A DNA stretch of 53,150 bases, from NCBI GenBank assembly GCA_045541475.1, contig JAZQJI010000024.1, positions 1-53,150 on the forward strand. Reading direction: 5' to 3'. Positions 34,694 to 42,344 of the stretch are shown here, one piece after another; positions within the stretch are counted from its first letter, which is position 1; the number at the start of each line of letters is the position of its first letter. Position numbers and translations under genes: made by a program. Source of the stretch: RGIG3077 sp045541475 (GTDB lineage Bacteria; Bacillota; Clostridia; Oscillospirales; Ruminococcaceae). The notes under the pieces were generated by a model. The model ran no database searches and was not told where the DNA came from. It worked only from the letters and a program-made list of their open reading frames with translations.

Positions 34694-36286
34694 TTATGAT
34701 GCTGTTGCTGTGCCAAGTGCGATACCTGCGCTTACAACGGGGTTTGAATAAACGCCATCAACGATAGCACTTGATGTTATACTGCCGTTTGCGTAAATGC
34801 TGTACTGCGAGCCTTTTGTAAGGTCTGCGCTGGTGAATGTGAATGTGGAATAAGCAAATGATGCGTGCGGCTTGAATGCAACAAGCGTGTTTGTGCCGTC
34901 GCTTACGCTTATAACCGTACCTGCGGCAATAGCACTGCCGAGGTTGAGAGTGATTATACCTTGTGTTGACGTAGTGGTGGCACCCTTGATAAGTCCCGAA
35001 CCGCCAACGGCTATCAGTGTACCGCCATTTAAGGTGTAGGTACTGTCAGATTCAATAGCGCTTTCTATCGCGCCTGTTTTAGCAATGATAACAGAACCGC
35101 CGTTCATAACGGTCGTTCCCTTGGAGTCGATGCCATCGCCGGTTGCTTCTATGTAGGTGTATCCACCGTTAATGGTAATGCAATCGTTAGCGTTCATGCC
35201 GTCATCAACTGAGTAAATGTAGATATTGCCGTTTTCTATAAAAATATCATCGTCACTTGCAATGCCTTCGCGGTTGTTGCCGTAAACGCTAAGCGTGCCC
35301 TTGCCTCTAATTTCGATTGTATCGTTAGCAAAAATTGCGCCGTTACTTACAGCGTCGCTGCCTCCGTCTTTTACGATGTTTGATGTGCCTTCTTCAACGT
35401 GAATTTCCAGACGTTTTGCATTGTCACAGAAAATTGCGGGGCCGTATGAACATTCGATATCAACGCCGCCAAGATAGAGTTCGATATCTTCTTCGCCTGC
35501 GTTGCCTTCGCCTGTTTTTATGTAGATCTGACCATCAAATGAGCCGCTTAAGTAATATATACCGCCTGCTGTAATGCTGATTTTATCAGCAGCAATGGTT
35601 ACATCGGAGCTGTCGCAGGTCGGTGTGCCTGAAAGCTCAATAACAACTGCACCTTCGGGATATTCTATCTGAGCAGGTGGCAACGTGACAACGGTGGCCT
35701 GTGTTGTGGTTGTTGTTTTGGTGGTTACTTTGGCTGTTGTTGTAACCTTTGCGGTTGTCGTGGTTTTGGTTGTTTGAGCCTTGGTTGTGGTTGTACCGTT
35801 TGATGACGAGCCGTTGGATTTTGACGTTGTGGTTGTAACGGTGTTGGAGCTTTGGCCCCTTGTTGTTGTAACTGTCGGTTGTGAATTATCAGGCTGGCTT
35901 GTGCCGTTGCCGTCAGAATTGTCCGAATTGCCATCCTGCGATTGATTATCATCAGGATTTGACTGATTTTCAGAATTGTCGGGCGTTGAATTGCTCAAAT
36001 CATCTTCGGATATATCCGGCTCTGAAGTGTCATCAGGTTGACTTTCGGTTTCGTCGGTGTTTTCACTTTGTGAATTGTCCGTAGGTTCGTCGGTATCATC
36101 AGCGTTGCCCGATGTTTCTTCAGAGCTGCTGCTTGCAGAATCGATATCGTTCTGGTCAGCCTTAAGCTCATCGGGTACGGATACGGTTTCAACCGCTACC
36201 TCTTTTACGGGTTCTTTTTGTGCGCAAGATGAAAATGCACACACAGCTATTGACAGCGAAAGAATTACAGATAATAACTTTTTCAT
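34694..36286 (-). CDS. Carbohydrate-binding-domain (DUF4353) lipoprotein
   Basis: A 530-residue predicted surface lipoprotein. The signal peptide ends in the lipobox FSSC (Cys near 20). A low-complexity stalk follows (about 25-200), first rich in Ser, Asp, Glu and Asn, then a Thr-rich TTTTKTTTT-type stretch likely to be glycosylated or to span the wall. The C-terminal 320 residues are a right-handed beta-helix of the DUF4353 type (repeating NGGTLI/IEIRGKGTLSV/DGIDSKG units). Role is unknown; binding to cell-surface or dietary polysaccharide is a guess from the domain name. It is monocistronic with a consensus promoter about 100 bases upstream. Confidence 0.82.
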   Translation of the reverse strand: MKKLLSVILSLSIAVCAFSSCAQKEPVKEVAVETVSVPDELKADQNDIDSASSSSEETSGNADDTDEPTDNSQSENTDETESQPDDTSEPDISEDDLSNSTPDNSENQSNPDDNQSQDGNSDNSDGNGTSQPDNSQPTVTTTRGQSSNTVTTTTSKSNGSSSNGTTTTKAQTTKTTTTAKVTTTAKVTTKTTTTTQATVVTLPPAQIEYPEGAVVIELSGTPTCDSSDVTIAADKISITAGGIYYLSGSFDGQIYIKTGEGNAGEEDIELYLGGVDIECSYGPAIFCDNAKRLEIHVEEGTSNIVKDGGSDAVSNGAIFANDTIEIRGKGTLSVYGNNREGIASDDDIFIENGNIYIYSVDDGMNANDCITINGGYTYIEATGDGIDSKGTTVMNGGSVIIAKTGAIESAIESDSTYTLNGGTLIAVGGSGLIKGATTTSTQGIITLNLGSAIAAGTVISVSDGTNTLVAFKPHASFAYSTFTFTSADLTKGSQYSIYANGSITSSAIVDGVYSNPVVSAGIALGTATAS

Positions 36287-36389
36287 ATAGTTTGTAACTC
36301 ACTTTCTCCGCAAATAATTGCTGCGGCGGCCGTTTGTGCGGGAAAACAGCCGTTTGCAGTCCCTGCAAGGCTGCAAATTATACATCATA

Positions 36390-36418
36390 ATTATATCATA
36401 TCAAACTGTTAATTGCAA
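36390..36418 (-). promoter_or_regulatory. Sigma-A promoter of the DUF4353 lipoprotein gene
   Basis: On the minus strand TTGCAA (36418-36413), 17 bases, TATAAT (36395-36390). Confidence 0.7.
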
Positions 36419-36446
36419 GTGAAAAAACGCTAAATTTTCGTTGTTG

Positions 36447-37094
36447 TTATTCGCTTTGTCCTTCAACATATACATAATCATACATTTGGGCAACCAATTG
36501 CTCGTCAAAGCCTTCAGCATATAAAAGCTCATAATAATGCGAAAAGTAATGAATCTTATCACGCAGTTCCACTATTGCCCGAGCCTGCTCCTCGGTAATA
36601 ATCGGGATAGTCAGAAAATCCTCAAGCGTGCCTGCATTAAGTTCGATTTTTTGTGAAAAAACAGATGTGACAGCAACTGTCGTGCACACGCTTGAAAAGG
36701 TTGTTGTAACCGTGGTAACATCAGGTGTGCTGACGTAAAAATATTGCTTGATTTTATCAAGAGTTGCCGTGCCTATGCCGTAAACTTCAATTAGTTGATC
36801 AATCGATGTAAAATCGCCGTTGGCATTTCGATATTCAATAATGCTTTCGGCAATGTCCGGTGATATTGCATCAATAATTATAAGATTTTCAAAAGTTGCA
36901 ATGTTCAAATCAATAGGATACTCAGAAAAGGCGGCACTAAAGCTTTCTGTAATCACTGTACCTGAATGTATGGGTGTGATTGTTTCGGGTGCACTGTTTC
37001 TGGTTTTGTGTACATCGCAGATGATTATTATCGATACTGTTAAGAGTGCAGCAATTGAAAAAAACCATCCTATGCCGCGAAGAAATTGCTGCAT
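36447..37094 (-). CDS. ComEA-like helix-hairpin-helix protein
   Basis: A 215-residue membrane-anchored protein. One N-terminal helix (about 8-27) is followed by two helix-hairpin-helix units: DLNIATFENLIIIDAISPDIAESIIEYR (about 62-89, with GIGTATLDKI following) and ELNAGTLEDFLTIPIITEEQARAIVELR (about 150-178). ComEA binds DNA during competence, but this protein has two HhH units and lacks the SLBB domain, and no comEC is adjacent, so a DNA-uptake role is uncertain. AAGGAAAG precedes the ATG. Confidence 0.75.
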   Translation of the reverse strand: MQQFLRGIGWFFSIAALLTVSIIIICDVHKTRNSAPETITPIHSGTVITESFSAAFSEYPIDLNIATFENLIIIDAISPDIAESIIEYRNANGDFTSIDQLIEVYGIGTATLDKIKQYFYVSTPDVTTVTTTFSSVCTTVAVTSVFSQKIELNAGTLEDFLTIPIITEEQARAIVELRDKIHYFSHYYELLYAEGFDEQLVAQMYDYVYVEGQSE

Positions 37095-37129
37095 ACAAAA
37101 CTTTCCTTACATAATATTTATTGCATAAA

Positions 37130-37158
37130 ATTATATCATCTGTTCGACAAAAAGTCAA
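37130..37158 (-). promoter_or_regulatory. Sigma-A promoter of the ComEA-like gene
   Basis: On the minus strand TTGACT (37158-37153), 17 bases, TATAAT (37135-37130). Confidence 0.75.
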
Positions 37159-37225
37159 TAATTGCCCGAAATTTCGGGTGAAAAAGACAAAACGCAAAAA
37201 AATAAAAAATTTTTTAAAAAAGGGG

Positions 37226-37254
37226 TTGACAAATCTAAAAGCTTATGATATAAT
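37226..37254 (+). promoter_or_regulatory. Promoter of the tRNA pair
   Basis: TTGACA (37226-37231), 17 bases, TATAAT (37249-37254): a full consensus promoter 20 bases before tRNA-Thr. Confidence 0.88.
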
Positions 37255-37273
37255 AATACTCGCACTGAAAAGC

Positions 37274-37349
37274 GCTGGTGTAGCTCAGTTGGTAGAGCAG
37301 CTGATTTGTAATCAGCAGGTCGGGGGTTCGAGTCCGTCCACCAGCTCCA
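37274..37349 (+). tRNA. tRNA-Thr (TGT)
   Basis: A 76-base cloverleaf with acceptor GCTGGTG/CACCAGC, D-loop TAGCTCAGTTGGTAGAGC, anticodon arm CTGATT-TGT-AATCAG and T-loop GTTCGAGTC. The 3' CCA is encoded. Confidence 0.97.
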
Positions 37350-37360
37350 TATTTTTTTAT

Positions 37361-37446
37361 GGGAGATTTCCCGAGTGGCCAAAGGGGGCAGACTGTAAAT
37401 CTGTTGTTCTTTAACTTCGGTGGTTCGAATCCACCATCTCCCACCA
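37361..37446 (+). tRNA. tRNA-Tyr (GTA)
   Basis: An 86-base class II tRNA: acceptor GGGAGAT/ATCTCCC, anticodon arm CAGACT-GTA-AATCTG, long variable arm, T-arm GGTGG-TTCGAAT-CCACC, and encoded CCA. It is co-transcribed with tRNA-Thr, 11 bases apart. Confidence 0.97.
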
Positions 37447-37450
37447 TTTG

Positions 37451-37502
37451 AAAACACCATTGAAATCTGAACCCCTTAGTTCAGGAAACAATGGTGTTTT
37501 TT
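37451..37502 (+). terminator. Terminator of the tRNA operon
   Basis: AAAACACCATTG (37451-37462) and its complement (37489-37500) enclose a 26-base loop that contains its own small stem (CTGAACCCCTTAGTTCAG). TTTTTTATTT follows. Confidence 0.75.
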
Positions 37503-37520
37503 ATTTATATTGCGTATTTA

Positions 37521-37550
37521 TGCGACTTTTCGGAGTCGCATTTTCTTTTT
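37521..37550 (+). terminator. Second hairpin terminator after the tRNAs
   Basis: TGCGAC (37521-37526) pairs with GTCGCA (37535-37540), followed by TTTTCTTTTT. It lies between the tRNA operon and the IS element. Confidence 0.6.
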
Positions 37551-37627
37551 ATAAGCTGGACTAAAAAACAGAAAACGACGAAAATCAGAAGGAATAAATT
37601 GAAAACAACCTTTTCGAACCCATTAGT

Positions 37628-38296
37628 CTAATTGTCGGAGCTTTGAAAATCCGCTTGGATTAAGGCATATTCATCTTCCTTCTGCAGCGGAGTCTTGTAT
37701 TTTAGTTTCTTATGTGGGCGTTTTGTGTTGTAGAATATAATATACTTCTCCACTGCATTTCGAAAATCTGATTCAGAACGATATTTTGTACGGTATAATT
37801 CCTCTCGTTTCATTGAAGAGAAGAATGATTCCATTACGGAATTGTCATAAGGTACGTGTGCACGCGAAAAAGATTGTGTAATATTCAAAGAGCTAAGATA
37901 ATCACACATCGTTTTGGATCGGTAATTGCTGCCGCGGTCGGTATGAAATATTAAATGTGAATCAGGTTGCCGAGCTTCGTATGCAATACGAAACGTAGAC
38001 TTTACAAGCTGTGTGCTGTTCTTTTTACCGATTTTATATCCCACCACCATACGAGAGAACAAGTCAATGATTACACATATGTAATATGCAGCCTTACCAT
38101 ACTTGAAGTAAGTCACATCACTAACCCACACTTCATTCGGTTTGGTCGTATCAAACTCCTGATTAAGGTGGTTTTTGTATCTGCGACTTTCGTCTTCGTA
38201 CAGCTTCTTGGCAGATTGGCGGATACTGACGAGTCCCATTTCACGCATAAGTGTGCGTACCATCTCTTGGCTGACTTTGATTCCCTCACTTTTCAT
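37628..38296 (-). CDS. IS3-family transposase catalytic part (OrfB)
   Basis: A 222-residue fragment carrying the integrase core of an IS3 transposase. The DDE residues are the Asp in VSDVTYF (about 60), the Asp in HTDRGSNY (about 120) and the Glu in NSVMESFFSSMKRE (about 155). The apparent start ATG overlaps the stop of the upstream frame (ATGA), but transposase-like sequence continues upstream of it in this same frame (NTWYAKRKEELRIRIQEIYD and FGAEKIAAVM), so the real protein began further up and was split by a frameshift near 38405-38412. Activity is doubtful unless translational frameshifting restores it. Confidence 0.8.
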   Translation of the reverse strand: MKSEGIKVSQEMVRTLMREMGLVSIRQSAKKLYEDESRRYKNHLNQEFDTTKPNEVWVSDVTYFKYGKAAYYICVIIDLFSRMVVGYKIGKKNSTQLVKSTFRIAYEARQPDSHLIFHTDRGSNYRSKTMCDYLSSLNITQSFSRAHVPYDNSVMESFFSSMKREELYRTKYRSESDFRNAVEKYIIFYNTKRPHKKLKYKTPLQKEDEYALIQADFQSSDN

Positions 38297-38781
38297 GACT
38301 GCTGCAATCTTTTCGGCACCGAAAATCTGATTACTTTCATCATAGATTTCTTGTATGCGTATTCGAAGTTCTTCTTTACGTTTTGCATACCATGTATTAT
38401 CCTTCTGCTTCGCAAAACGTGGTTGTAGAATGTTCCTCTTGGAATATCCAATGCATCACATATCATATGAATGCTGTATTTGCCATAGAATTGTTCTGCT
38501 TCAGATAGTCGTTGTTTCAACGGTGCATTTGCTGTACATGTTGCAGCTTTCAGAATCTCAATAATCCCCTCCAAGCGTGCGACCTTGCGCTCAAGCAAGT
38601 GATAATTCCGAATGTTGACAACCTTTTGATTTGCATCTTTTTGCTTTTCTTGATAATTGCGTACCCAACTGTAAAATGTGCTTTTGGGTATGCCTGTATC
38701 AGCAAGAATGCTTGTTGATGCTTCACCGGAAAGATAACGCTCAATGACCTGTTGCTTTACTTGTTCAGAATATGATTTCAT
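38293..38781 (-). CDS. IS3-family transposase N-terminal part (OrfA)
   Basis: A 162-residue frame containing the HTH of an IS3 transposase (EQVKQQVIERYLSGEASTSI and GIPKSTFYSWVRNY, residues 6-41), a coiled-coil leucine zipper (LERKVARLEGIIEILK, about 63-78) and the start of the OrfB-type region up to PRGTFYNHVLR (about 115-125). Beyond that the frame is nonsense relative to relatives: the expected continuation is in the other frame after loss of about one base in the GCGAAGCAGAAGG stretch. GAAAGGAGT precedes the ATG. Confidence 0.75.
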   Translation of the reverse strand: MKSYSEQVKQQVIERYLSGEASTSILADTGIPKSTFYSWVRNYQEKQKDANQKVVNIRNYHLLERKVARLEGIIEILKAATCTANAPLKQRLSEAEQFYGKYSIHMICDALDIPRGTFYNHVLRSRRIIHGMQNVKKNFEYAYKKSMMKVIRFSVPKRLQQS

Positions 38782-38964
38782 GAATGGTCAACTCCTTTCA
38801 TTGTTGATTATACCATGAATTTGTGATATCGGATGAAAGTGTTTCAAAAACTCATACAGTTGATACTCTTAAATAAGAATCCCCGATCAACTAAGACAAT
38901 GCTCTATAATTCTCAAAAGGTTACTGCGCAATAGTATTCTCAGAAAGTTCTTTTCCGAATTCAC

Positions 38965-38993
38965 TTGAAAAACCCCGTAATATCCTGTACAAT
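38965..38993 (+). promoter_or_regulatory. Promoter of the ECF sigma operon
   Basis: TTGAAA (38965-38970), 17 bases, TACAAT (38988-38993), 45 bases before the sigma start. Looks like a housekeeping promoter; an additional self-recognised ECF promoter could not be identified. Confidence 0.6.
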
Positions 38994-39038
38994 AAAAATA
39001 TAACATTCCATCGTCTTACACGCAAAAGGAGCCGGCAT

Positions 39039-39575
39039 ATGGTTTTGGAAATATATCTTCCCCTGCTTGCTTCCAAAGAGGAAGAAAGCAGGTTTGAACA
39101 AATATATTATGAGAACAGGAGCCTCCTATACTACTGTGCTTACAGCATTCTGGGGGATGTGCAGTTGTCCGAAGACGCTGTCAGCGAGGCATTTCTTGCA
39201 CTGATCAAAAACATGGACAAGATTGCCGGCAATGACGCCGAACGGACACGCAGTTATCTGGTGATCATTGTACGCAATGCCGCACGCAAAATCTGCCGCA
39301 GCAGAAAGCACGAAGTCATCACTGCACCACAGGAACTGCCAGATCTGACAAGCATTCAAATGGATATTCATGCAAGAGAAGCAAGGGCAGACCTATTCCG
39401 TCTGGTGCAGTCGCTGGATGAAAAATACGCCGACGTGCTGGTGCTGAAATATTACCATCAGATGAGGGACAGAGAAATTGCCCGATCGCTGGGGGTATCT
39501 TTGACTGCGGTGAAAAGCCGCCTTGCAAGAGGGAAACGGCTTCTGACAGAGAAAATTAAGGAGAAGATGCCATGA
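39039..39575 (+). CDS. ECF-type sigma-70 factor
   Basis: A 178-residue extracytoplasmic-function sigma factor. Region 2 lies at about residues 20-90 (SLLYYCAYSILGDVQLSEDAVSEAFLALIKN), and region 4 at about 118-172 with the HTH MRDREIARSLGVSLTAVKSRLARGKRLL. AAGGAG precedes the ATG. Its end overlaps the DUF4367-like gene by four bases (ATGA), typical for sigma/anti-sigma pairs. Leucine is mostly CTG here and in the next five genes, unlike the neighbouring core genes, which supports a shared foreign origin. Confidence 0.9.
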   Translation: MVLEIYLPLLASKEEESRFEQIYYENRSLLYYCAYSILGDVQLSEDAVSEAFLALIKNMDKIAGNDAERTRSYLVIIVRNAARKICRSRKHEVITAPQELPDLTSIQMDIHAREARADLFRLVQSLDEKYADVLVLKYYHQMRDREIARSLGVSLTAVKSRLARGKRLLTEKIKEKMP

Positions 39576-40276
39576 CAAACAGAGAATTTGAACAGTTCCT
39601 GCGTGAATCCATCGAAGCACATGGCAGTTCTTATGTGGACGTGCCGCAGTACACAGTGTCACATCGCTTCTCCAAGGGATTTGAACGAAAAATAAAGCGC
39701 ATGAGCAGACAGTCGGTACTTACGCTTCCCGATCTGCACGGAATGCCCCTGCGAAAACGTATTGCACTTATGACAATGATCATCATTCTGCTTTCCATGA
39801 TGACCATTACTGTGGCTGCCAATGTGGGCGGATTTACATGGGAACATCTGGAAACAGAAACTATTGTGAATGCCGCATATGATGAGAGAGCACACACAGA
39901 AATCCACACCTACTATGCCCCTTCCTATATTCCCGAACCGCTGGTGCAGACCAATACGGATGTATATGCAAATGAGAACAGTATCTATCATCTGGAGTAT
40001 CATTTTGGGGAGTTGATGGAGGACAACAATTTATTTCTGTACTATCGGCAGTATATTAAATCGGAGTTTCAGGCCTGCTGGAATGTATCGGAACAAAACG
40101 ATGTGATCCCCGTACAGGTCAACGGCTGCGATGGCTTTCTGGTAGTGCTGTGTCAGGAGCATTACCGCTGGCTGTGCTGGGATGATGGGGAATATATTTT
40201 CTGGATCCGCACGAACATTGATCAGGATGCACTAATGAAAGTAGCGGAATCTGTGCAAAAAGTAGAATTTGATTGA
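39572..40276 (+). CDS. Membrane anti-sigma factor, DUF4367-like
   Basis: A 234-residue single-pass protein: cytosolic N-terminal part (1-63), one transmembrane helix (about 64-86, ALMTMIIILLSMMTITVAA), and an extracytoplasmic DUF4367-like domain ending in YIFWIRTNIDQDALMKVAESV. The N-terminal part would hold the sigma factor inactive and the outer domain would sense a signal; this is inferred from architecture and from the ATGA overlap with the sigma gene. No zinc-type HxxxCxxC motif is seen in the cytosolic part. Confidence 0.82.
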   Translation: MTNREFEQFLRESIEAHGSSYVDVPQYTVSHRFSKGFERKIKRMSRQSVLTLPDLHGMPLRKRIALMTMIIILLSMMTITVAANVGGFTWEHLETETIVNAAYDERAHTEIHTYYAPSYIPEPLVQTNTDVYANENSIYHLEYHFGELMEDNNLFLYYRQYIKSEFQACWNVSEQNDVIPVQVNGCDGFLVVLCQEHYRWLCWDDGEYIFWIRTNIDQDALMKVAESVQKVEFD

Positions 40277-40326
40277 ATCTTGCATCCTTTTGCTTTTGAA
40301 ATGGATTACTTTTATAAGAGATTTAC

Positions 40327-40358
40327 GGAGTCTGTCAAACAGGCTCCTTCTTTTTTTG
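40327..40358 (+). terminator. Terminator or attenuator ahead of the lipoprotein gene
   Basis: GGAGTCTG (40327-40334) pairs with CAGGCTCC (40340-40347), followed by TTCTTTTTTT. The ribosome binding site GGAGG of the next gene starts immediately after the T-run and shares its GGAG sequence with the stem, so the hairpin could set the ratio of sigma/anti-sigma to ABC gene expression. Confidence 0.7.
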
Positions 40359-40368
40359 GAGGAATCAC

Positions 40369-41484
40369 ATGAAAAGAGTATATAGCTGCATTGCTGCAGC
40401 ATTTGCACTTCTGCTGACAGGATGCAGCGGACAAACATCTGCCACAAATGACTGGCGGATCGTATCCATGTATCAGCTTGCAGAGCCGCAAAAAAACGGC
40501 GCATTCATCATTAACGACAGCAGACTGGATTTTCTGGATGTACAGGCAAACACAAGAATTCCCCTTTGCGATGAGCCGTCCTGTGCCCATGAAACGGAAA
40601 GCGACTGCACCGCCTATGGTAAATCCAATCATCCCTTTTTCTATGGTGACAAGCTGTGCTGGTTTACGGTGACGGAATATTATGAAACAGACAGCGTCTA
40701 TCAGGCGGATGTACAACTGTGGCAGAGTGATGCGAACGGCAGCAATGCCGAAATGCTGCTTGTGGAAAAGGGTGCATCCTGCATGGGGGCAGAGCGTTTT
40801 GTACTGGATGGAGATGTGCTCTTTTACTTCGTTACACGCCAGACCTATGATATGGAATTTCAGGAAAATGAACCAAGCATCTCGCTCCATGCATACAACT
40901 TCAAAACAGAAGAAACCATGCAGTATGGTGAAGTGGTCAAGGGGTACAGCTGCGGTATGTGGACGCTGGGCATCTGGGAGGAGAAGCTGTATGCTACTGC
41001 ATCGGCGGCAGAAGTCAATCTGCCCTATCTTGATCGGTTACTTGCCTATGCGGAAGAAAACAATCTGACGCAGGATGAGGCGATGACACTGTTTATGCAG
41101 GAGGATCGCTATATAGAAAAGCATCTGACACTGAACCTTTCCACAGGAGAATGGACAGAAGTGCAGGATGTGCCGATGCTGTTATCTGCACGTTTTTGGT
41201 ATAATCAGGACGAAAATGGGTTTTATGCAGAAGATCACAACGGCAAACGTTTTTCCATCTATGATAATGATGTGATCTCCGCAGAAATGTATGGGGACTA
41301 CTGCTGGCTGCACACCAATGAGGGGATGAAGCTCTGGAGTGAGGAGACACAGACGCTATACGCACTTTCTCTTTCGGAAAATCAGTATCTTTGCGATATT
41401 TGCGGTGAGTATGCTGTGATTCAGACGAGCGGTAATGGCACATCCGTGTACCACTCTGTACCTGTGGAGGAGATTCTGTCATGA
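40369..41484 (+). CDS. Lipoprotein of unknown function, beta-propeller-like
   Basis: A 371-residue lipoprotein: signal peptide with lipobox LLTGC (Cys near 24), then repeated short strands separated by loops as in a beta-propeller. A motif LCDEPSCAHETESDC near residues 65-79 recurs in clostridial lipoproteins of this type and may be a disulfide or metal knot. Family function is not known to me. Its end overlaps the ABC ATPase start by four bases, so it is translationally coupled to the transporter and may be its outer-face accessory. Confidence 0.75.
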   Translation: MKRVYSCIAAAFALLLTGCSGQTSATNDWRIVSMYQLAEPQKNGAFIINDSRLDFLDVQANTRIPLCDEPSCAHETESDCTAYGKSNHPFFYGDKLCWFTVTEYYETDSVYQADVQLWQSDANGSNAEMLLVEKGASCMGAERFVLDGDVLFYFVTRQTYDMEFQENEPSISLHAYNFKTEETMQYGEVVKGYSCGMWTLGIWEEKLYATASAAEVNLPYLDRLLAYAEENNLTQDEAMTLFMQEDRYIEKHLTLNLSTGEWTEVQDVPMLLSARFWYNQDENGFYAEDHNGKRFSIYDNDVISAEMYGDYCWLHTNEGMKLWSEETQTLYALSLSENQYLCDICGEYAVIQTSGNGTSVYHSVPVEEILS

Positions 41485-42335
41485 AGTTGACCTTTGCACA
41501 TCTGACAAAACAATATGGCAACTTCACCGCATTGGAGGATTTTTCCTACACCTTCACACCCGGCGTATACGGATTGCTTGGCCCAAACGGTGCAGGAAAA
41601 TCCACACTGATGAACATTCTCACCGGCAATCTGCAAGCAACTGCGGGACGCATTCTGCTGGATGGTACACCCGTGCAGGAACTGGGTGCGGCATTTCGGA
41701 AACGGATCGGTTTTATGCCCCAACAGCAGGGGCTTTATCCTGAATTTACGCTGGAACACTTTCTCTGGTATATGGCATCTCTCAAGGGACTCAGCAAGAA
41801 ACAAGCGAAAGAGGAAATTCCACATCTCATACAGCTTGTCAATCTGAATGGACAGGAACATAAACGGCTTGGTGGGTTTTCGGGCGGTATGAAACAGCGT
41901 GCGCTGATCGCACAAGCCATGCTTGGAAAGCCCGACATTCTGATCCTGGATGAACCCACTGCCGGTCTTGACCCCAAAGAACGTATCCGCATCCGCAATC
42001 TGATCGCAGAGACGGCATTTGACCGCATTGTTCTGATTGCCACTCATGTGGTGACGGATGTGGCATACATCGCAAAGGAGATCCTGCTTCTGAAGCAAGG
42101 CACGATTCTTGACAGCGGTACACCACCCATCCTATGCAAAAAGCTGGAGGGAAAAGTGTTTCTGGTAAACTGTGCAGAAGAAGATCTTTCCGCGCTTGCA
42201 GAGCAAGGGAAGATCTGCAATATCACCAGAGAAGAAAATGGTATCTCCGTGCGGATACTCTGTGATGCACCACCGCCGAATGCTGTCACCTGCAAGCCCG
42301 ATTTGGAGGATGTGTACCTCCGGAATTTTGAATAG
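41481..42335 (+). CDS. ABC transporter ATP-binding protein
   Basis: A 284-residue nucleotide-binding domain of an export-type ABC transporter. Walker A is GPNGAGKST (about 35-43), the Q-loop is MPQQQGLYP, the signature is GFSGGMKQR (about 134-142), Walker B is ILILDEPTAGLDP (about 154-166) and the H-loop is IATHVV. A C-terminal extension of about 70 residues ends in LEDVYLRNFE. It resembles the CcmA/BcrA type. The partner is the permease ten bases downstream. Confidence 0.93.
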   Translation: MKLTFAHLTKQYGNFTALEDFSYTFTPGVYGLLGPNGAGKSTLMNILTGNLQATAGRILLDGTPVQELGAAFRKRIGFMPQQQGLYPEFTLEHFLWYMASLKGLSKKQAKEEIPHLIQLVNLNGQEHKRLGGFSGGMKQRALIAQAMLGKPDILILDEPTAGLDPKERIRIRNLIAETAFDRIVLIATHVVTDVAYIAKEILLLKQGTILDSGTPPILCKKLEGKVFLVNCAEEDLSALAEQGKICNITREENGISVRILCDAPPPNAVTCKPDLEDVYLRNFE

Positions 42336-42344
42336 GAGCAGCAT

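Larger units (their letters stand above)
37628..38781 (-). mobile_element. IS3-family insertion sequence (frameshifted)
   Basis: Two adjoining minus-strand reading frames encode an IS3-type transposase. Terminal inverted repeats could not be recognised by eye, so only the coding span is given; the true ends should lie between about 37550 and 37627 and between 38782 and 38960. It separates the tRNA pair from the sigma-factor/ABC gene cluster. Confidence 0.75.

Noticed and set aside
37361..37446. tRNA-Tyr as the attachment site of an integrated island covering 38.9-46 kb
   Set aside because: No second copy of the tRNA 3' end was found at the right side of the cluster and no integrase gene is present; an IS3-type element is the only mobility gene nearby.
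41421..42098. 225-codon minus-strand frame opposite the ABC ATPase
   Set aside because: Antisense shadow of a gene with all ABC motifs intact.
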